A stretch of DNA of 64,000 bases from Oricola nitratireducens (lineage in GTDB: Bacteria; Pseudomonadota; Alphaproteobacteria; Rhizobiales; Rhizobiaceae), in the NCBI RefSeq assembly GCF_014904745.1, contig NZ_JACZCS010000010.1:1-64000 (forward strand), in the 5' to 3' direction. Below, one piece after another: positions 34,773-43,477 of this stretch (positions are counted from its first letter, which is position 1; every line of letters starts with the position of its first letter). The notes under the pieces are model-generated. The model had not been told where the DNA came from, did no database searches, and saw nothing but the letters and a program-made list of their open reading frames with translations. The position numbers and the translations under genes are program-made.

Positions 34773-35954
34773 ATGCGAGATCCCGAACCCCTGCGCATCG
34801 TTCACGTCCTGCGTGCGCCAATGGGCGGCCTGTTCCGGCACGTACGCGACGTCGCGCTGGCGCATGAGGCGGAGGGGCACCGCGTCGGCGTCATCTGCGA
34901 CCTGCCCGGCACGCCCGGCTATAACGAGGACATGGCCAGCGGCCTCGCCGGCTCGCTGTCGCTCGGCCTGCATCGCGTGAAGATGCAACGCGAAGTCGGA
35001 CTCGGCGACCTCCTCGGCGCCGGCCGGATTCTCAAGATCATCAAGGAATTGCAACCGGATGTCCTGCACGGACATGGCGCGAAGGGAGGCGTTTACGCCC
35101 GCGCGCTCGGTTCACTGGTACGGGCAGAAAGGTCTCGCGTCGCCCGTCTCTATTCGCCGCATGGCGGCAGCCTGCACTACGCCCCGGCATCGCGGGCCGG
35201 ACAAGTCTATTTCCGGGTCGAACGCATGCTGGAACGGCTGACCGATCACATCCTGTTCGTCGCCGAATACGAGCGGCGGACCTATGCGCAGAAGATCGGA
35301 GAGCCCTCCTGCGCGTGGTCGGTCAACTATAACGGCCTGACGGACGAGGAATTCGAGATCGTCACGCCGGCGGACGGCGCCGCGGATTTCCTTTTCCTGG
35401 GCGAAATGCGGATACTGAAAGGGCCGGACCTCTTCCTGAGAGCGTTGGCGGACCTGCGGGCCGGCGGCCACCCGGATGTTCGCGCCGTCATGGTCGGCGA
35501 CGGCCCCGATGCCGGCGCGTTCAAGAAGCTGGCGCATGATCTCGGCCTCGACGATGCGGTCCGCTTCCACGCGCCGATGCCCGCACGGCAAGCCTTTGCG
35601 CTGGCCCGGATTTTCGTGATGCCGTCACGGGCCGAAGCCCTTCCCTATGTCGTTCTGGAAGCGCTCGGCGCCGGCATGCCGATGATCGCGACCGCGGTCG
35701 GCGGGATCCCGGAAATCTTCGGCACCGGCAATCCGGCGCTGATCGTCCCGGAGGCCGGGGCCCTGGCGCGGCTGATGCAGACCGCGCTTGGGGAGCCGGG
35801 AACGCTTGCGGGCTGGATGCCGGGGCGCGAGGCGCTCGAGGCCCGGTTTTCGGCGCGGGTCATGGCCAGAAACGCGCTGAAGGCCTATCGCGGGGCGTTA
35901 ACCTTACGCCGAGGCAGTGCGGGCAAGAACGGCGCCTTATCAAGCGTTTCTTAG
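34773..35954 (+). CDS. Glycosyltransferase family 4
   Basis: A 393-residue GT-B enzyme that transfers sugar from a nucleotide donor to the growing repeat unit. Two Rossmann-like halves are visible; the acceptor half begins LRIVHVLRAPMGGLFRHVRD and the donor half has MRILKGPDLFLRALADL and the conserved EX7E-type motif in PSRAEALPYVVLEALGAGMP. Length is normal for GT4. It starts 20 bp after the Wza gene and belongs to the same operon. Donor and linkage are unknown. Confidence 0.88.
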   Translation: MRDPEPLRIVHVLRAPMGGLFRHVRDVALAHEAEGHRVGVICDLPGTPGYNEDMASGLAGSLSLGLHRVKMQREVGLGDLLGAGRILKIIKELQPDVLHGHGAKGGVYARALGSLVRAERSRVARLYSPHGGSLHYAPASRAGQVYFRVERMLERLTDHILFVAEYERRTYAQKIGEPSCAWSVNYNGLTDEEFEIVTPADGAADFLFLGEMRILKGPDLFLRALADLRAGGHPDVRAVMVGDGPDAGAFKKLAHDLGLDDAVRFHAPMPARQAFALARIFVMPSRAEALPYVVLEALGAGMPMIATAVGGIPEIFGTGNPALIVPEAGALARLMQTALGEPGTLAGWMPGREALEARFSARVMARNALKAYRGALTLRRGSAGKNGALSSVS

Positions 35955-35998
35955 GGCATTTGCCCTATATGGCTTCGCATCAGTTGCGAAGGCATCCC

Positions 35999-37531
35999 AT
36001 GAACGAAGTCGATCCACGTCTGCGCTACTCACCGGACACGGTCAAGAATTACGACAATGGCGAGGAGCCAAGCGTGCGCGAAAGCACCCTCGAGCCGCTT
36101 GTCGAACGGATAGCCGACGAGCTCCGCACCGATACCACCTCGCCCGTCATGGTGAGCGGCCTTCTGCGTATCGGCGAATTTCTCGGTCTTTCGGCGATCG
36201 CGACAACCATCATGCTTTCCTATGTCGGCACGGGTGCGGTCTGGCCTTACGCGCTCACCATTGCCGGAGGCAGTACGCTTTTCGTCCTTCTCAATGAAAT
36301 CGCGGAAGGTTACAGCATGCGCGCGCTGCGCCGGCCGCTGCGCTGGTTTCCGCGTGTCGCGCTCGCCTGGGCGGCGACATTCGCGCTGCTTGCGTTGGCG
36401 GGGTTCCTTCTGAAGACATCGGAGGATTTCAGCCGGTTCTGGAGCGGCTCGTGGTTCCTCGGCGGCCTGGTGTTCCTGTTCTTGACACGGCTGCTGCTCA
36501 ATGTGCGAATCCGCAAATGGGCGCGCGACGGCACAATGGAGCGCCGCGCGGTGATCGTCGGCGGCGGCAAGCCGGCCGAAAAGCTGATCCGCGCTCTGGA
36601 ACGTCAGCACGACAACGACATTCGCATCTGCGGCATCTTCGACGACCGCGACGACAGCCGCTCGCCGCCGATCGTCGCCGGATACCCGAAGCTCGGCAAT
36701 GTCGCGGAACTCGTCTCGTTTACCCGGCGCGCCCACATCGACATGCTGATCGTCTCGCTGCCGCTCGACGCCGAGGACCGCGTCCTGACGATGTTGAAAA
36801 AACTCTGGGTACTGCCGGTCGATATCCGCCTGTCGGCGCATTCCAACAAGCTGCGGTTCCGGCCACGCACCTATTCCTTCATCGGCTCGGTGCCGATGCT
36901 CGACATTTTCGACAGGCCGATCCGCGACTGGGATTCGGTTGCGAAACGGGCGTTCGACATCGTCTTCTCGCTGATCGGGATCGCCGTTCTCTCGCCGGTC
37001 ATGCTCGCGACCGCCATCGCGATCAAGCTCGACAGCAAGGGGCCGGTGCTGTTCAAGCAGAAGCGGCACGGCTTCAACAATGAAGAGATCTGGATCTACA
37101 AGTTCCGCTCGATGTATGTCGATCAATGCGATCCGACGGCGCGTGCCCAGGTGACGAAGGGCGATCCGCGCGTGACCCGGGTCGGACGCATCATCCGCAA
37201 GACGTCGATCGACGAGTTGCCGCAATTCTTCAACGCGTTGCGCGGCCAGCTGTCGCTGGTCGGGCCGCGCCCACACGCCGTCAGCGCGCAATCGTCGGAC
37301 CGGCTCTACGGCGAAGTGGTCGACGGCTATTTCGCCCGCCACAGGGTCAAGCCGGGCGTCACCGGCTGGGCGCAGATCAATGGATGGCGCGGCGAGATCG
37401 ACTCTGACGACAAGATCCGGCGGCGCACCGAGTTCGACCTCTACTATATCGAGAACTGGTCGCTCTGGTTCGACCTGAAGATTCTGTTCCTGACGCCGAT
37501 CCGTTTGCTGAACACGGAACATGCGTATTGA
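35999..37531 (+). CDS. Undecaprenyl-phosphate sugar-1-phosphate transferase (polyprenyl glycosylphosphotransferase)
   Basis: A 510-residue initiating transferase of the WcaJ/ExoY family. The N-terminal half has about four membrane helices (LSAIATTIMLSYVG, WPYALTIAGGSTLF, ALAWAATFALLALAGF, FLGGLVFLFLTRL). A middle Rossmann-like domain begins RRAVIVGGGKPAEKLIRAL. The C-terminal catalytic part has KRAFDIVFSLIGI, FKQKRHGFNN, YKFRSMYVDQ, SIDELPQFFNALRGQLSLVGPRP-type motifs, RVKPGVTGWAQING. The first sugar, glucose or galactose, cannot be told. ATG 35999 follows GAAGG. It overlaps the next gene by 4 bp. Confidence 0.93.
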   Translation: MNEVDPRLRYSPDTVKNYDNGEEPSVRESTLEPLVERIADELRTDTTSPVMVSGLLRIGEFLGLSAIATTIMLSYVGTGAVWPYALTIAGGSTLFVLLNEIAEGYSMRALRRPLRWFPRVALAWAATFALLALAGFLLKTSEDFSRFWSGSWFLGGLVFLFLTRLLLNVRIRKWARDGTMERRAVIVGGGKPAEKLIRALERQHDNDIRICGIFDDRDDSRSPPIVAGYPKLGNVAELVSFTRRAHIDMLIVSLPLDAEDRVLTMLKKLWVLPVDIRLSAHSNKLRFRPRTYSFIGSVPMLDIFDRPIRDWDSVAKRAFDIVFSLIGIAVLSPVMLATAIAIKLDSKGPVLFKQKRHGFNNEEIWIYKFRSMYVDQCDPTARAQVTKGDPRVTRVGRIIRKTSIDELPQFFNALRGQLSLVGPRPHAVSAQSSDRLYGEVVDGYFARHRVKPGVTGWAQINGWRGEIDSDDKIRRRTEFDLYYIENWSLWFDLKILFLTPIRLLNTEHAY

Positions 37532-38799
37532 CGGACACGACGCTCACGCTGCCGCATGAAGCCGCGAACCGGGCGCTGAACGCGCATCTCGCCGCGATGG
37601 CGATCTGGTTCGGCGTGTTTCTGAGCGGCTTCGTGATCGACGAGCCGGCACCGTACGAACTCTACATGGTGGCGCTTATCGGCGTCTGGGTGATCGTCGG
37701 AATGACGATCCCGCGCAGCGTCATGCTGCCGCTCACCCTGCTGGTCGTCTTCAATATTGGCGGCGTCATCGCGATGACGCAGATGGACGACTGGAACACG
37801 GCGCCGCTTTATATCGCCGTTTCGCTTTTCCTGGCGTTCACGGCGGTTTTTTACGCCTCGATCATCGCAACGCACCCGAACCTCTTGCGGCTGATCTTCA
37901 ACGGCTGGACCGTTGCCGCCGTGCTGACTGGGCTTGTCGCCATTATCGGCTATTTCCACCTGGTGCCCGGAGCCGAAATCTTCACGCGCTATGGCCGCGC
38001 CCAGGGCGCGTTTCAGGATCCGAACGTGTTCGCGCCCTACCTGGCGCTCCCGACGATCTATTGCCTGCACGGCATTCTGACCGGCCGCGCCCGCAATCTC
38101 GCGGTGTCCATCGGTATCCTGATGATCCTGCTGCTTGCCACGTTGCTGTCGTTTTCACGCGCCGGCTGGGGACTGCTCGTCATTTGCGCCGCCTGTCTCG
38201 CCGCTGGCCTTTTTCTCGGCAGTTCCTCGGGACGTTTCCGGCTCAGGATCATGCTCCTGTCGATCTTCGCCTTCGCTGGGGCGGCGGCGGTCGTCGTGGT
38301 GGCGCTGCAGTTCGACGCGGTGCGCAACATCTTCTTCGAGCGCGCCCACCTGCTGCAGGACTACGACGCCTCCCGGCTCGGCCGCTTCGAACGGCACTGG
38401 CTCGGCTACATAAAGGCGACCCATACGCCGCTCGGGATCGGGCCGCTGGAGTTCGGGCGCATCTATGGCGAAGACCCGCACAATATCTGGCTGAAGGCGC
38501 TGTTCGCCTATTCCTGGCTGGGGTTTGCCGCCTATGTGACGCTGATCATGGTCACGCTCGGCGCCGGCTTCCGCCTCCTGTTCCGCGACCGGCCGTGGCA
38601 GCCCTACCTGCTGTGCGCCTATATCGTCTTCGCAGGCCACACCGCGATGGGCAACGTGATCGACACCGACCACTGGCGGCATTTCTACCTGCTGCTCGGC
38701 ATCATCTGGGGATGCGTGGCGCTGGAAGCGCGCCAGGCGAAACCGGCGGGAAAGGAAAAAATGGTCGGAGCGGCGGGATTCGAACCTTATACGAACTGA
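37528..38799 (+). CDS. O-antigen ligase / polymerase family protein (Wzy-like); C-terminus altered by island insertion
   Basis: A 423-residue polytopic membrane protein with about eleven predicted helices and the wzy_C-type central segment (SRAGWGLLVICAAC). It probably polymerises exopolysaccharide repeat units. Translation starts at TTG 37528, overlapping the previous stop (TTGA). The last dozen residues (MVGAAGFEPYTN) are encoded by the reverse complement of the tRNA-Pro 3' end and by island sequence up to the TGA at 38797. The natural C-terminus was thus probably replaced by integration; whether the activity is lost is unknown. It lies at the end of the exopolysaccharide operon. Confidence 0.85.
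   Translation: MTDTTLTLPHEAANRALNAHLAAMAIWFGVFLSGFVIDEPAPYELYMVALIGVWVIVGMTIPRSVMLPLTLLVVFNIGGVIAMTQMDDWNTAPLYIAVSLFLAFTAVFYASIIATHPNLLRLIFNGWTVAAVLTGLVAIIGYFHLVPGAEIFTRYGRAQGAFQDPNVFAPYLALPTIYCLHGILTGRARNLAVSIGILMILLLATLLSFSRAGWGLLVICAACLAAGLFLGSSSGRFRLRIMLLSIFAFAGAAAVVVVALQFDAVRNIFFERAHLLQDYDASRLGRFERHWLGYIKATHTPLGIGPLEFGRIYGEDPHNIWLKALFAYSWLGFAAYVTLIMVTLGAGFRLLFRDRPWQPYLLCAYIVFAGHTAMGNVIDTDHWRHFYLLLGIIWGCVALEARQAKPAGKEKMVGAAGFEPYTN
38762..38786 (-). other. Attachment-site remnant: 3' end of tRNA-Pro
   Basis: Minus strand reads GGTTCGAATCCCGCCGCTC followed by CGACCA, i.e. T-arm, acceptor strand CGCTCCG, discriminator A and CCA, as in tRNA-Pro with a CGGAGCG acceptor. The expected remainder of the tRNA does not follow at 38787. 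This is the short direct repeat left at the end of an island that integrated in the tRNA-Pro gene; the intact tRNA should lie at the other end, to the right of the window. Confidence 0.8.
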
Positions 38800-39000
38800 T
38801 GCTGTTCACTGTCCAGCATGACCAATCCGGAAGCGGGCACCTGAATCAGATTTTGACGAGATAACGCGAAGGAGCGGCCACCGGGGGGCCACGAGATCGA
38901 AGCGGATGGGAGAGGATGCCTCGCACTGCTCCCGACTGACGCCATAATCGTCGTCCGCCAACATTCACGCTCGCGACTGAGAGCAGTCTACGGAAGCACT

Positions 39001-39498
39001 TTAGCGAGTGTGCGGGAACCCTACGACATTAGTCTCCTGCGGCACTTTCTCCGTGCGGTCCGGCCCGCGCCGACCGCCCAGTCGCGCGATCTGAGACTTC
39101 TGTTTTGCTATAATTTCCTCGAGCTTTCTGACCACGGCGTCCGCTTCCACCGCTTTCGTCGCGAGGATTGCCTTCTCGTCTCGCAACAAACGAACCTCTT
39201 CCCTAAGGCCCATGATTAAGTCGTAGGTCGTCGCGGACGAGGCGTGCCCTCCTTCTTCGGACAGATTTTGATTTGCTCGCCCTGATGCATCAAGAACCGC
39301 ATCGCGGATGTCCGGAAACTGGCAGCCCTTACCGCTTATCAGTGTACGGCTGTGGCCAGCTTCCACAGCGACCGTCGTCAGACTGATCCGTAGTGTCCCG
39401 CGTGATGCAAAACTTTGAAGATCCAGATTCTCCGGTGTCCCAGCACGAAGCCGCTCTAAGGCATGTTCGAAATCCGCTCTTGTGTTAGTGGATCTCAC
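39001..39498 (-). CDS. Fourth gene of recombinase trio operon (TnpC-like coiled-coil protein)
   Basis: A 165-residue protein. The N-terminus has an Arg/Leu helical region, then an HTH-like segment (VAVEAGHSRTLISGKG), and residues about 95-140 form a coiled coil (LREEVRLLRDEKAILATKAVEADAVVRKLEEIIAKQKSQ). Small coiled-coil proteins of this sort (TnpC in Tn554) accompany paired or triple tyrosine recombinases. Its start overlaps the stop of the third recombinase by 4 bp, so it is translated from the same mRNA. It is the gene closest to the tRNA-Pro remnant. Its role in orientation or target choice is inference from Tn554. Confidence 0.7.
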   Translation of the reverse strand: MRSTNTRADFEHALERLRAGTPENLDLQSFASRGTLRISLTTVAVEAGHSRTLISGKGCQFPDIRDAVLDASGRANQNLSEEGGHASSATTYDLIMGLREEVRLLRDEKAILATKAVEADAVVRKLEEIIAKQKSQIARLGGRRGPDRTEKVPQETNVVGFPHTR

Positions 39499-41576
39499 GA
39501 CAGTTCCTCCGGCCTCGCCCCTATTCCCAGTCGGCTCTCTTCAGAGCTCTCGAGGCTTTCAACGACGATACCGAGTTTCCGCAGCACCATTGCTGAAGTC
39601 CTGACGCGATCCGCTGCGACCGCAGCTGAAATCCGGTCGCCAAAAGCGCTGTTTTCGCGGAATGAAGCCCGATTCGCCTCGTACCGAGCAAACCAGAAGT
39701 CTTTGTGGGCGGGAGAGATCATCAAATTGGCGCATAAACAGCAGACTGATGCGCACCGCTGTGATCGTTCAGGACGATGGGCGGTAAGATCAAACCTTCC
39801 CTTCAATTGGAAGTGGCAACGAGCAGTTTCTTCCCGAAAGAGACAGTCCCCCCATTCCGCAGGCCAGGAACGCACGCCCTCTTCCTTGAGAAGGGCCGTC
39901 ATCCTGTCGATCTTATCGTCATCACTTCCTTCCGACCCAAACAGCAGGCTTATGCTCTGTTTCCGCTCCTCAACTATGTCCGCCATTTTTCCAGCGACTA
40001 AAGTTCGCCCGTTCACTGCCTCGAACAGCAGCCGGGAAGCCTCGCGAGAAGCTGCATCGTCGACGACGCCGGCGAGGATCGGATCGTTTCCAAGGTAGCC
40101 CTGCTCGGTCACTGCAACCGACATGTGCTTGAAATGATCGGAAACTGCATCAATCAAGGAGCCTTCAGACCTTACCATATACTCAGCGAAGGCCTTCCTC
40201 CACTGATGCGTCGTGAGGTTCCAATCCTCCCATTGATGGGGGAGCTTTACGTGATCTCGGACGAATAGCTTTTGACCTCGGTTCAGCGTATCGCAGAGAA
40301 TGCCGTTCGGTGTGGCGTGCTCTCTAGGTAGGCCGCCCGTTGCTCCCAATGACAAAATGAGATCGGATAGGTCGAAACGCTCTCGCCATGGTCGGAACAG
40401 AGTATCGAGGATCACGATTGCCTTAATGGGCGGTGGCAAGTAGGCGCTGCCTGAGGGCCTCGAGCCAGCGAGCCATTCCGTATCCACCCATTTCTCGGTG
40501 GTCTTGAAGAGCCGGCCTTTAATGTAGAAGAGCTCATTCATACCCGTGAACGACTTGCGCACTTCGACACAACCTGGCCACTCGCCTTCGAAGGACGGCT
40601 CGGCTTGGAGTCCCGCGATTTCGCTAACTCGCATGCCCGTGCCACTTTGAAGCGTGATCACGCATGCGCTACGGAGATCTTGGATCAAAGCCCTTAACTG
40701 TCGTGTTGCGCCATTCGCTTGTCCTGCGTCATCAGTTGCCGCGGCATTTCGATCGTTCGACGATACGATGAGAGGTTGCCGCCAAGGCTCCGCCATCGGG
40801 CTAAGGTCATTGAATTCGAACCTTCCCAAGAGCCTATTCATATGCCACGTGTAGCTGCTCGAAGGCGCGGCAAGGTACTGAATGCGAACTTCTTCATGCA
40901 GGGTCGAGAGCCTGATGATATCCCGCGCAGGAGCCTCTAGCCATTCATATGCTTTCATAACCACCGGAACGAAAACCTCGTCCGGCACTGCCGGAATAGC
41001 CATCGACTCCTTGGAGCAGAATTGTCTAGCGATGACGTATGCGGAGCGCCCCTGAAACGGGTGACGCGCCATTAAGGCTCCCGGAACGTCACAGAATTCG
41101 TTGGACTGCTCGTAGATTTTTGGAAGGATCCCGATGAGCCGTGCAAGCGAATCGACGCTTATTCCGTCGCTGTCGGTATTCACCTTCTCGTGGACAACGT
41201 TGCGCACGAACTCGGATGCAGCATGTTCGTCAATTTCGGAGAAGTCGTTGAAATCATTCCAAGCCATCCATTGCAGAAGATATCGAATACTGGAGGCGAA
41301 CTCATTGATTCCTAAAGGTTTCGTGCCGCGGCCATCGTTATTTTGATAAATTGACCATAGAAGTCGCTTGCCGAGGTCGATAAGTGGCTGCCAACAATCA
41401 TCCGTCGAGGATCCTCCAGGCAATTCGAAGTCCCAGTTCGCCGTTGCGTGCCGATGACCCGCTGTGTCTACTGGAAACCGCCATATCTGGTCCGACCAAC
41501 GGCTTAAGGACGAGACGGTTTTCGATTTAAGGACTTCTTGGTCCAGACGGTGAAGCGGCTCTCGTTCCGGGTACAT
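39495..41576 (-). CDS. Tyrosine recombinase 3 of the trio
   Basis: A 693-residue recombinase, long for the family. The catalytic residues are recognisable in order: Arg in LQSGTGMRVSEIAG, His-x-x-Arg in TTHQWRKAFAEYM, His in DHFKHMSVAVTE and the nucleophile Tyr in EQGYLGND. A C-terminal extension of about 200 residues includes two Cys-rich segments (RCASVCCLCANLM). The gene starts 14 bp after the second recombinase and ends 4 bp into the coiled-coil gene. The large N- and C-terminal additions are typical of trio elements. It is the only member of the trio with a Cys-rich C-terminus. Confidence 0.85.
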   Translation of the reverse strand: MYPEREPLHRLDQEVLKSKTVSSLSRWSDQIWRFPVDTAGHRHATANWDFELPGGSSTDDCWQPLIDLGKRLLWSIYQNNDGRGTKPLGINEFASSIRYLLQWMAWNDFNDFSEIDEHAASEFVRNVVHEKVNTDSDGISVDSLARLIGILPKIYEQSNEFCDVPGALMARHPFQGRSAYVIARQFCSKESMAIPAVPDEVFVPVVMKAYEWLEAPARDIIRLSTLHEEVRIQYLAAPSSSYTWHMNRLLGRFEFNDLSPMAEPWRQPLIVSSNDRNAAATDDAGQANGATRQLRALIQDLRSACVITLQSGTGMRVSEIAGLQAEPSFEGEWPGCVEVRKSFTGMNELFYIKGRLFKTTEKWVDTEWLAGSRPSGSAYLPPPIKAIVILDTLFRPWRERFDLSDLILSLGATGGLPREHATPNGILCDTLNRGQKLFVRDHVKLPHQWEDWNLTTHQWRKAFAEYMVRSEGSLIDAVSDHFKHMSVAVTEQGYLGNDPILAGVVDDAASREASRLLFEAVNGRTLVAGKMADIVEERKQSISLLFGSEGSDDDKIDRMTALLKEEGVRSWPAEWGDCLFREETARCHFQLKGRFDLTAHRPERSQRCASVCCLCANLMISPAHKDFWFARYEANRASFRENSAFGDRISAAVAADRVRTSAMVLRKLGIVVESLESSEESRLGIGARPEELS

Positions 41577-41590
41577 GGTGTCGCGCGTCC

Positions 41591-43477
41591 CTATTCCACC
41601 GGGGGTATACTAGGTAGAGAAAGCAAGGCGGAGCGTTCGATTGCTGTCTGCCCGAATAACGGAAGCCACACCCCTTCGATCGCGATCAGGTGTCGCTTCC
41701 ATTCTGCAAACCATCTCGCCGGCTCGACCCGAGTCCGCGCCAGATTTATGGCGTCCCTCAGTTGCGTCAGCCTTTTGTAAGCAAAGGGATCGCGCGGGTT
41801 CACCATCGCGAGGGGGCAGTCCGGGCACTTGCCGTAGGCGCTGCACATTCGTCCCTCACGTTGACCAAGCTGCGGCGAACTATGAGGTTGAATACATACG
41901 AATCCCGGAGTGGCCGCGGTATTGCGGCCTTCGAAAAGACGGTGATCCCGCGTGTCGGCTTTACCGTCACTCGTTACATACCGCTCGTGCCACTGCATAC
42001 CCGTCGCCAAGCGCTCAGTTCTCCGGCGCTTCGCGAAAGGTGACCGATAATGCCGGTCCGTAGTGGTCGCACTTGCATGACCGAGAACTCGTTGCTGCGC
42101 CTTAATGTCTCCCGCAGTGAAGGCATCGACTAGCTCTGCACTACCCTTACGAAGTGAGGCCAGCGAAAAATCGCGCAACTCGTGGTCGGTGATGAAAGTT
42201 TTAAGCTGCCTGCACCATCCGCTATCTTCTGATGGGTCGTGGGCCGCGCCAAAGACGCGAAACTGCTGGCCGCGCGCCTGCCAGAAGCAGAATACGCGGT
42301 TGCGGTGGATGATGGGCAAGTTACTGCGGATCCGCGCCGTGTGCTTTTCGAGCGCCCTAAGCAGGTTCACGGTCGTCATTGGATCTGACGAACTTGCCGC
42401 AAATGATCGGAACTGACGTTCATTCGCGCGTCCTTTCCGGCCGCTTAGCCGCCATCTCGCGTCGCCGAAGATCGGATGTCCCTTCTGAATATCTTCCCAA
42501 GACAGAGACAGAACCGTAGCCGGATTGTACATCGCGTCGATTGTCAACAATAGAACAAAAGGCACGATCGTACGTGAGGTGAAATATAAATGCCTGGCAA
42601 TATTCTCCGCGGAGTTGTATTCCTTGACTAGCGTACGGGATAGGCCAGGATGGAGCGTCCGTAACTCACTCCGTTTTGGCACCCCCTCAGAAAAGTAGAC
42701 ATCAAACGATTTAATGCAGACCTTTAGATCTCTATAAGGGATTTGTGAGCTTTCACCGGGCGATGGGAGCGACACTGATGGATCAGCGACGACACTTTCC
42801 CCAAATTCTAAGTCCGCAAGCACCTTGGCAACTTCCTTCCGGCACGCGTCACGCACGGCCAGAAGCTCTTGCTCCGACAGAAAGCGGTACGAAGTCGTAT
42901 TTTTGCCGTCGCGGGACCAAAGGCATCTTCTTGGCCCGATTTCTGGCAGCGTCGACGGGGGGCTGCGCCCTCCTGCTAGCCATTCGCAAAACCGATAGGC
43001 GCAATTGTATCGCAGCGCCTTTGTCGCATTAGACCAACCCACTCCACCTTTCGGCTGCTGCTTTTCGAGCCATACCGCATACCCATCCAGCACCGCAGCG
43101 CTGATCTGAGGGATATGCTTAATCTGCTCATGACCGTCCTCTTCGCGAGAACGCAGGTATTGACGGAAGATCTCAATGGTTTTGACCAGCGACCGCCGTG
43201 TGCCTGGCGCTTTTGCTGCCCCCCAAGCCCAAACGTATTTGGCGAGTGCATCTGCCACTTCACCATGGTGAGACCATTCATTCAGCGAGATCTCTTGAAA
43301 TCCAGACGGGCTCGACGGATCTCGAAAGCGTATTTGCAACCGCTCCCCATCTCGGACCACCCCGAACTCCATCAGATCCCTGACGTTGGAGCAATCCAAC
43401 CTGTTCTCTGTGTGCCCGCCGCTTCCGACGATCGTTGGTCGGAATGCGTTCTTTCGTTGTTGTCTCTTATGAGGCAT
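41591..43477 (-). CDS. Tyrosine recombinase 2 of the trio (first catalytic Arg replaced)
   Basis: A 628-residue protein, the same size as TnpB of Tn554. The segment at the box I position reads TIDAMYNPATVLSLSW; the Arg of the usual GxRxxE is replaced by Asn. The later residues are partly kept: FSLASLRKGSAELV holds the second Arg without its His, and LGHASATTTDRHYRS contains His and Tyr. The C-terminus has a Cys-containing stretch (CSAYGKCPDCPLAMV) like a zinc-binding motif. ATG 43477 is chosen because it overlaps the end of recombinase 1 by only 11 bp; the frame above it runs over that gene. A DNA-bridging or regulatory role for a poorly catalytic subunit is inference. Confidence 0.85.
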   Translation of the reverse strand: MPHKRQQRKNAFRPTIVGSGGHTENRLDCSNVRDLMEFGVVRDGERLQIRFRDPSSPSGFQEISLNEWSHHGEVADALAKYVWAWGAAKAPGTRRSLVKTIEIFRQYLRSREEDGHEQIKHIPQISAAVLDGYAVWLEKQQPKGGVGWSNATKALRYNCAYRFCEWLAGGRSPPSTLPEIGPRRCLWSRDGKNTTSYRFLSEQELLAVRDACRKEVAKVLADLEFGESVVADPSVSLPSPGESSQIPYRDLKVCIKSFDVYFSEGVPKRSELRTLHPGLSRTLVKEYNSAENIARHLYFTSRTIVPFVLLLTIDAMYNPATVLSLSWEDIQKGHPIFGDARWRLSGRKGRANERQFRSFAASSSDPMTTVNLLRALEKHTARIRSNLPIIHRNRVFCFWQARGQQFRVFGAAHDPSEDSGWCRQLKTFITDHELRDFSLASLRKGSAELVDAFTAGDIKAQQRVLGHASATTTDRHYRSPFAKRRRTERLATGMQWHERYVTSDGKADTRDHRLFEGRNTAATPGFVCIQPHSSPQLGQREGRMCSAYGKCPDCPLAMVNPRDPFAYKRLTQLRDAINLARTRVEPARWFAEWKRHLIAIEGVWLPLFGQTAIERSALLSLPSIPPVE

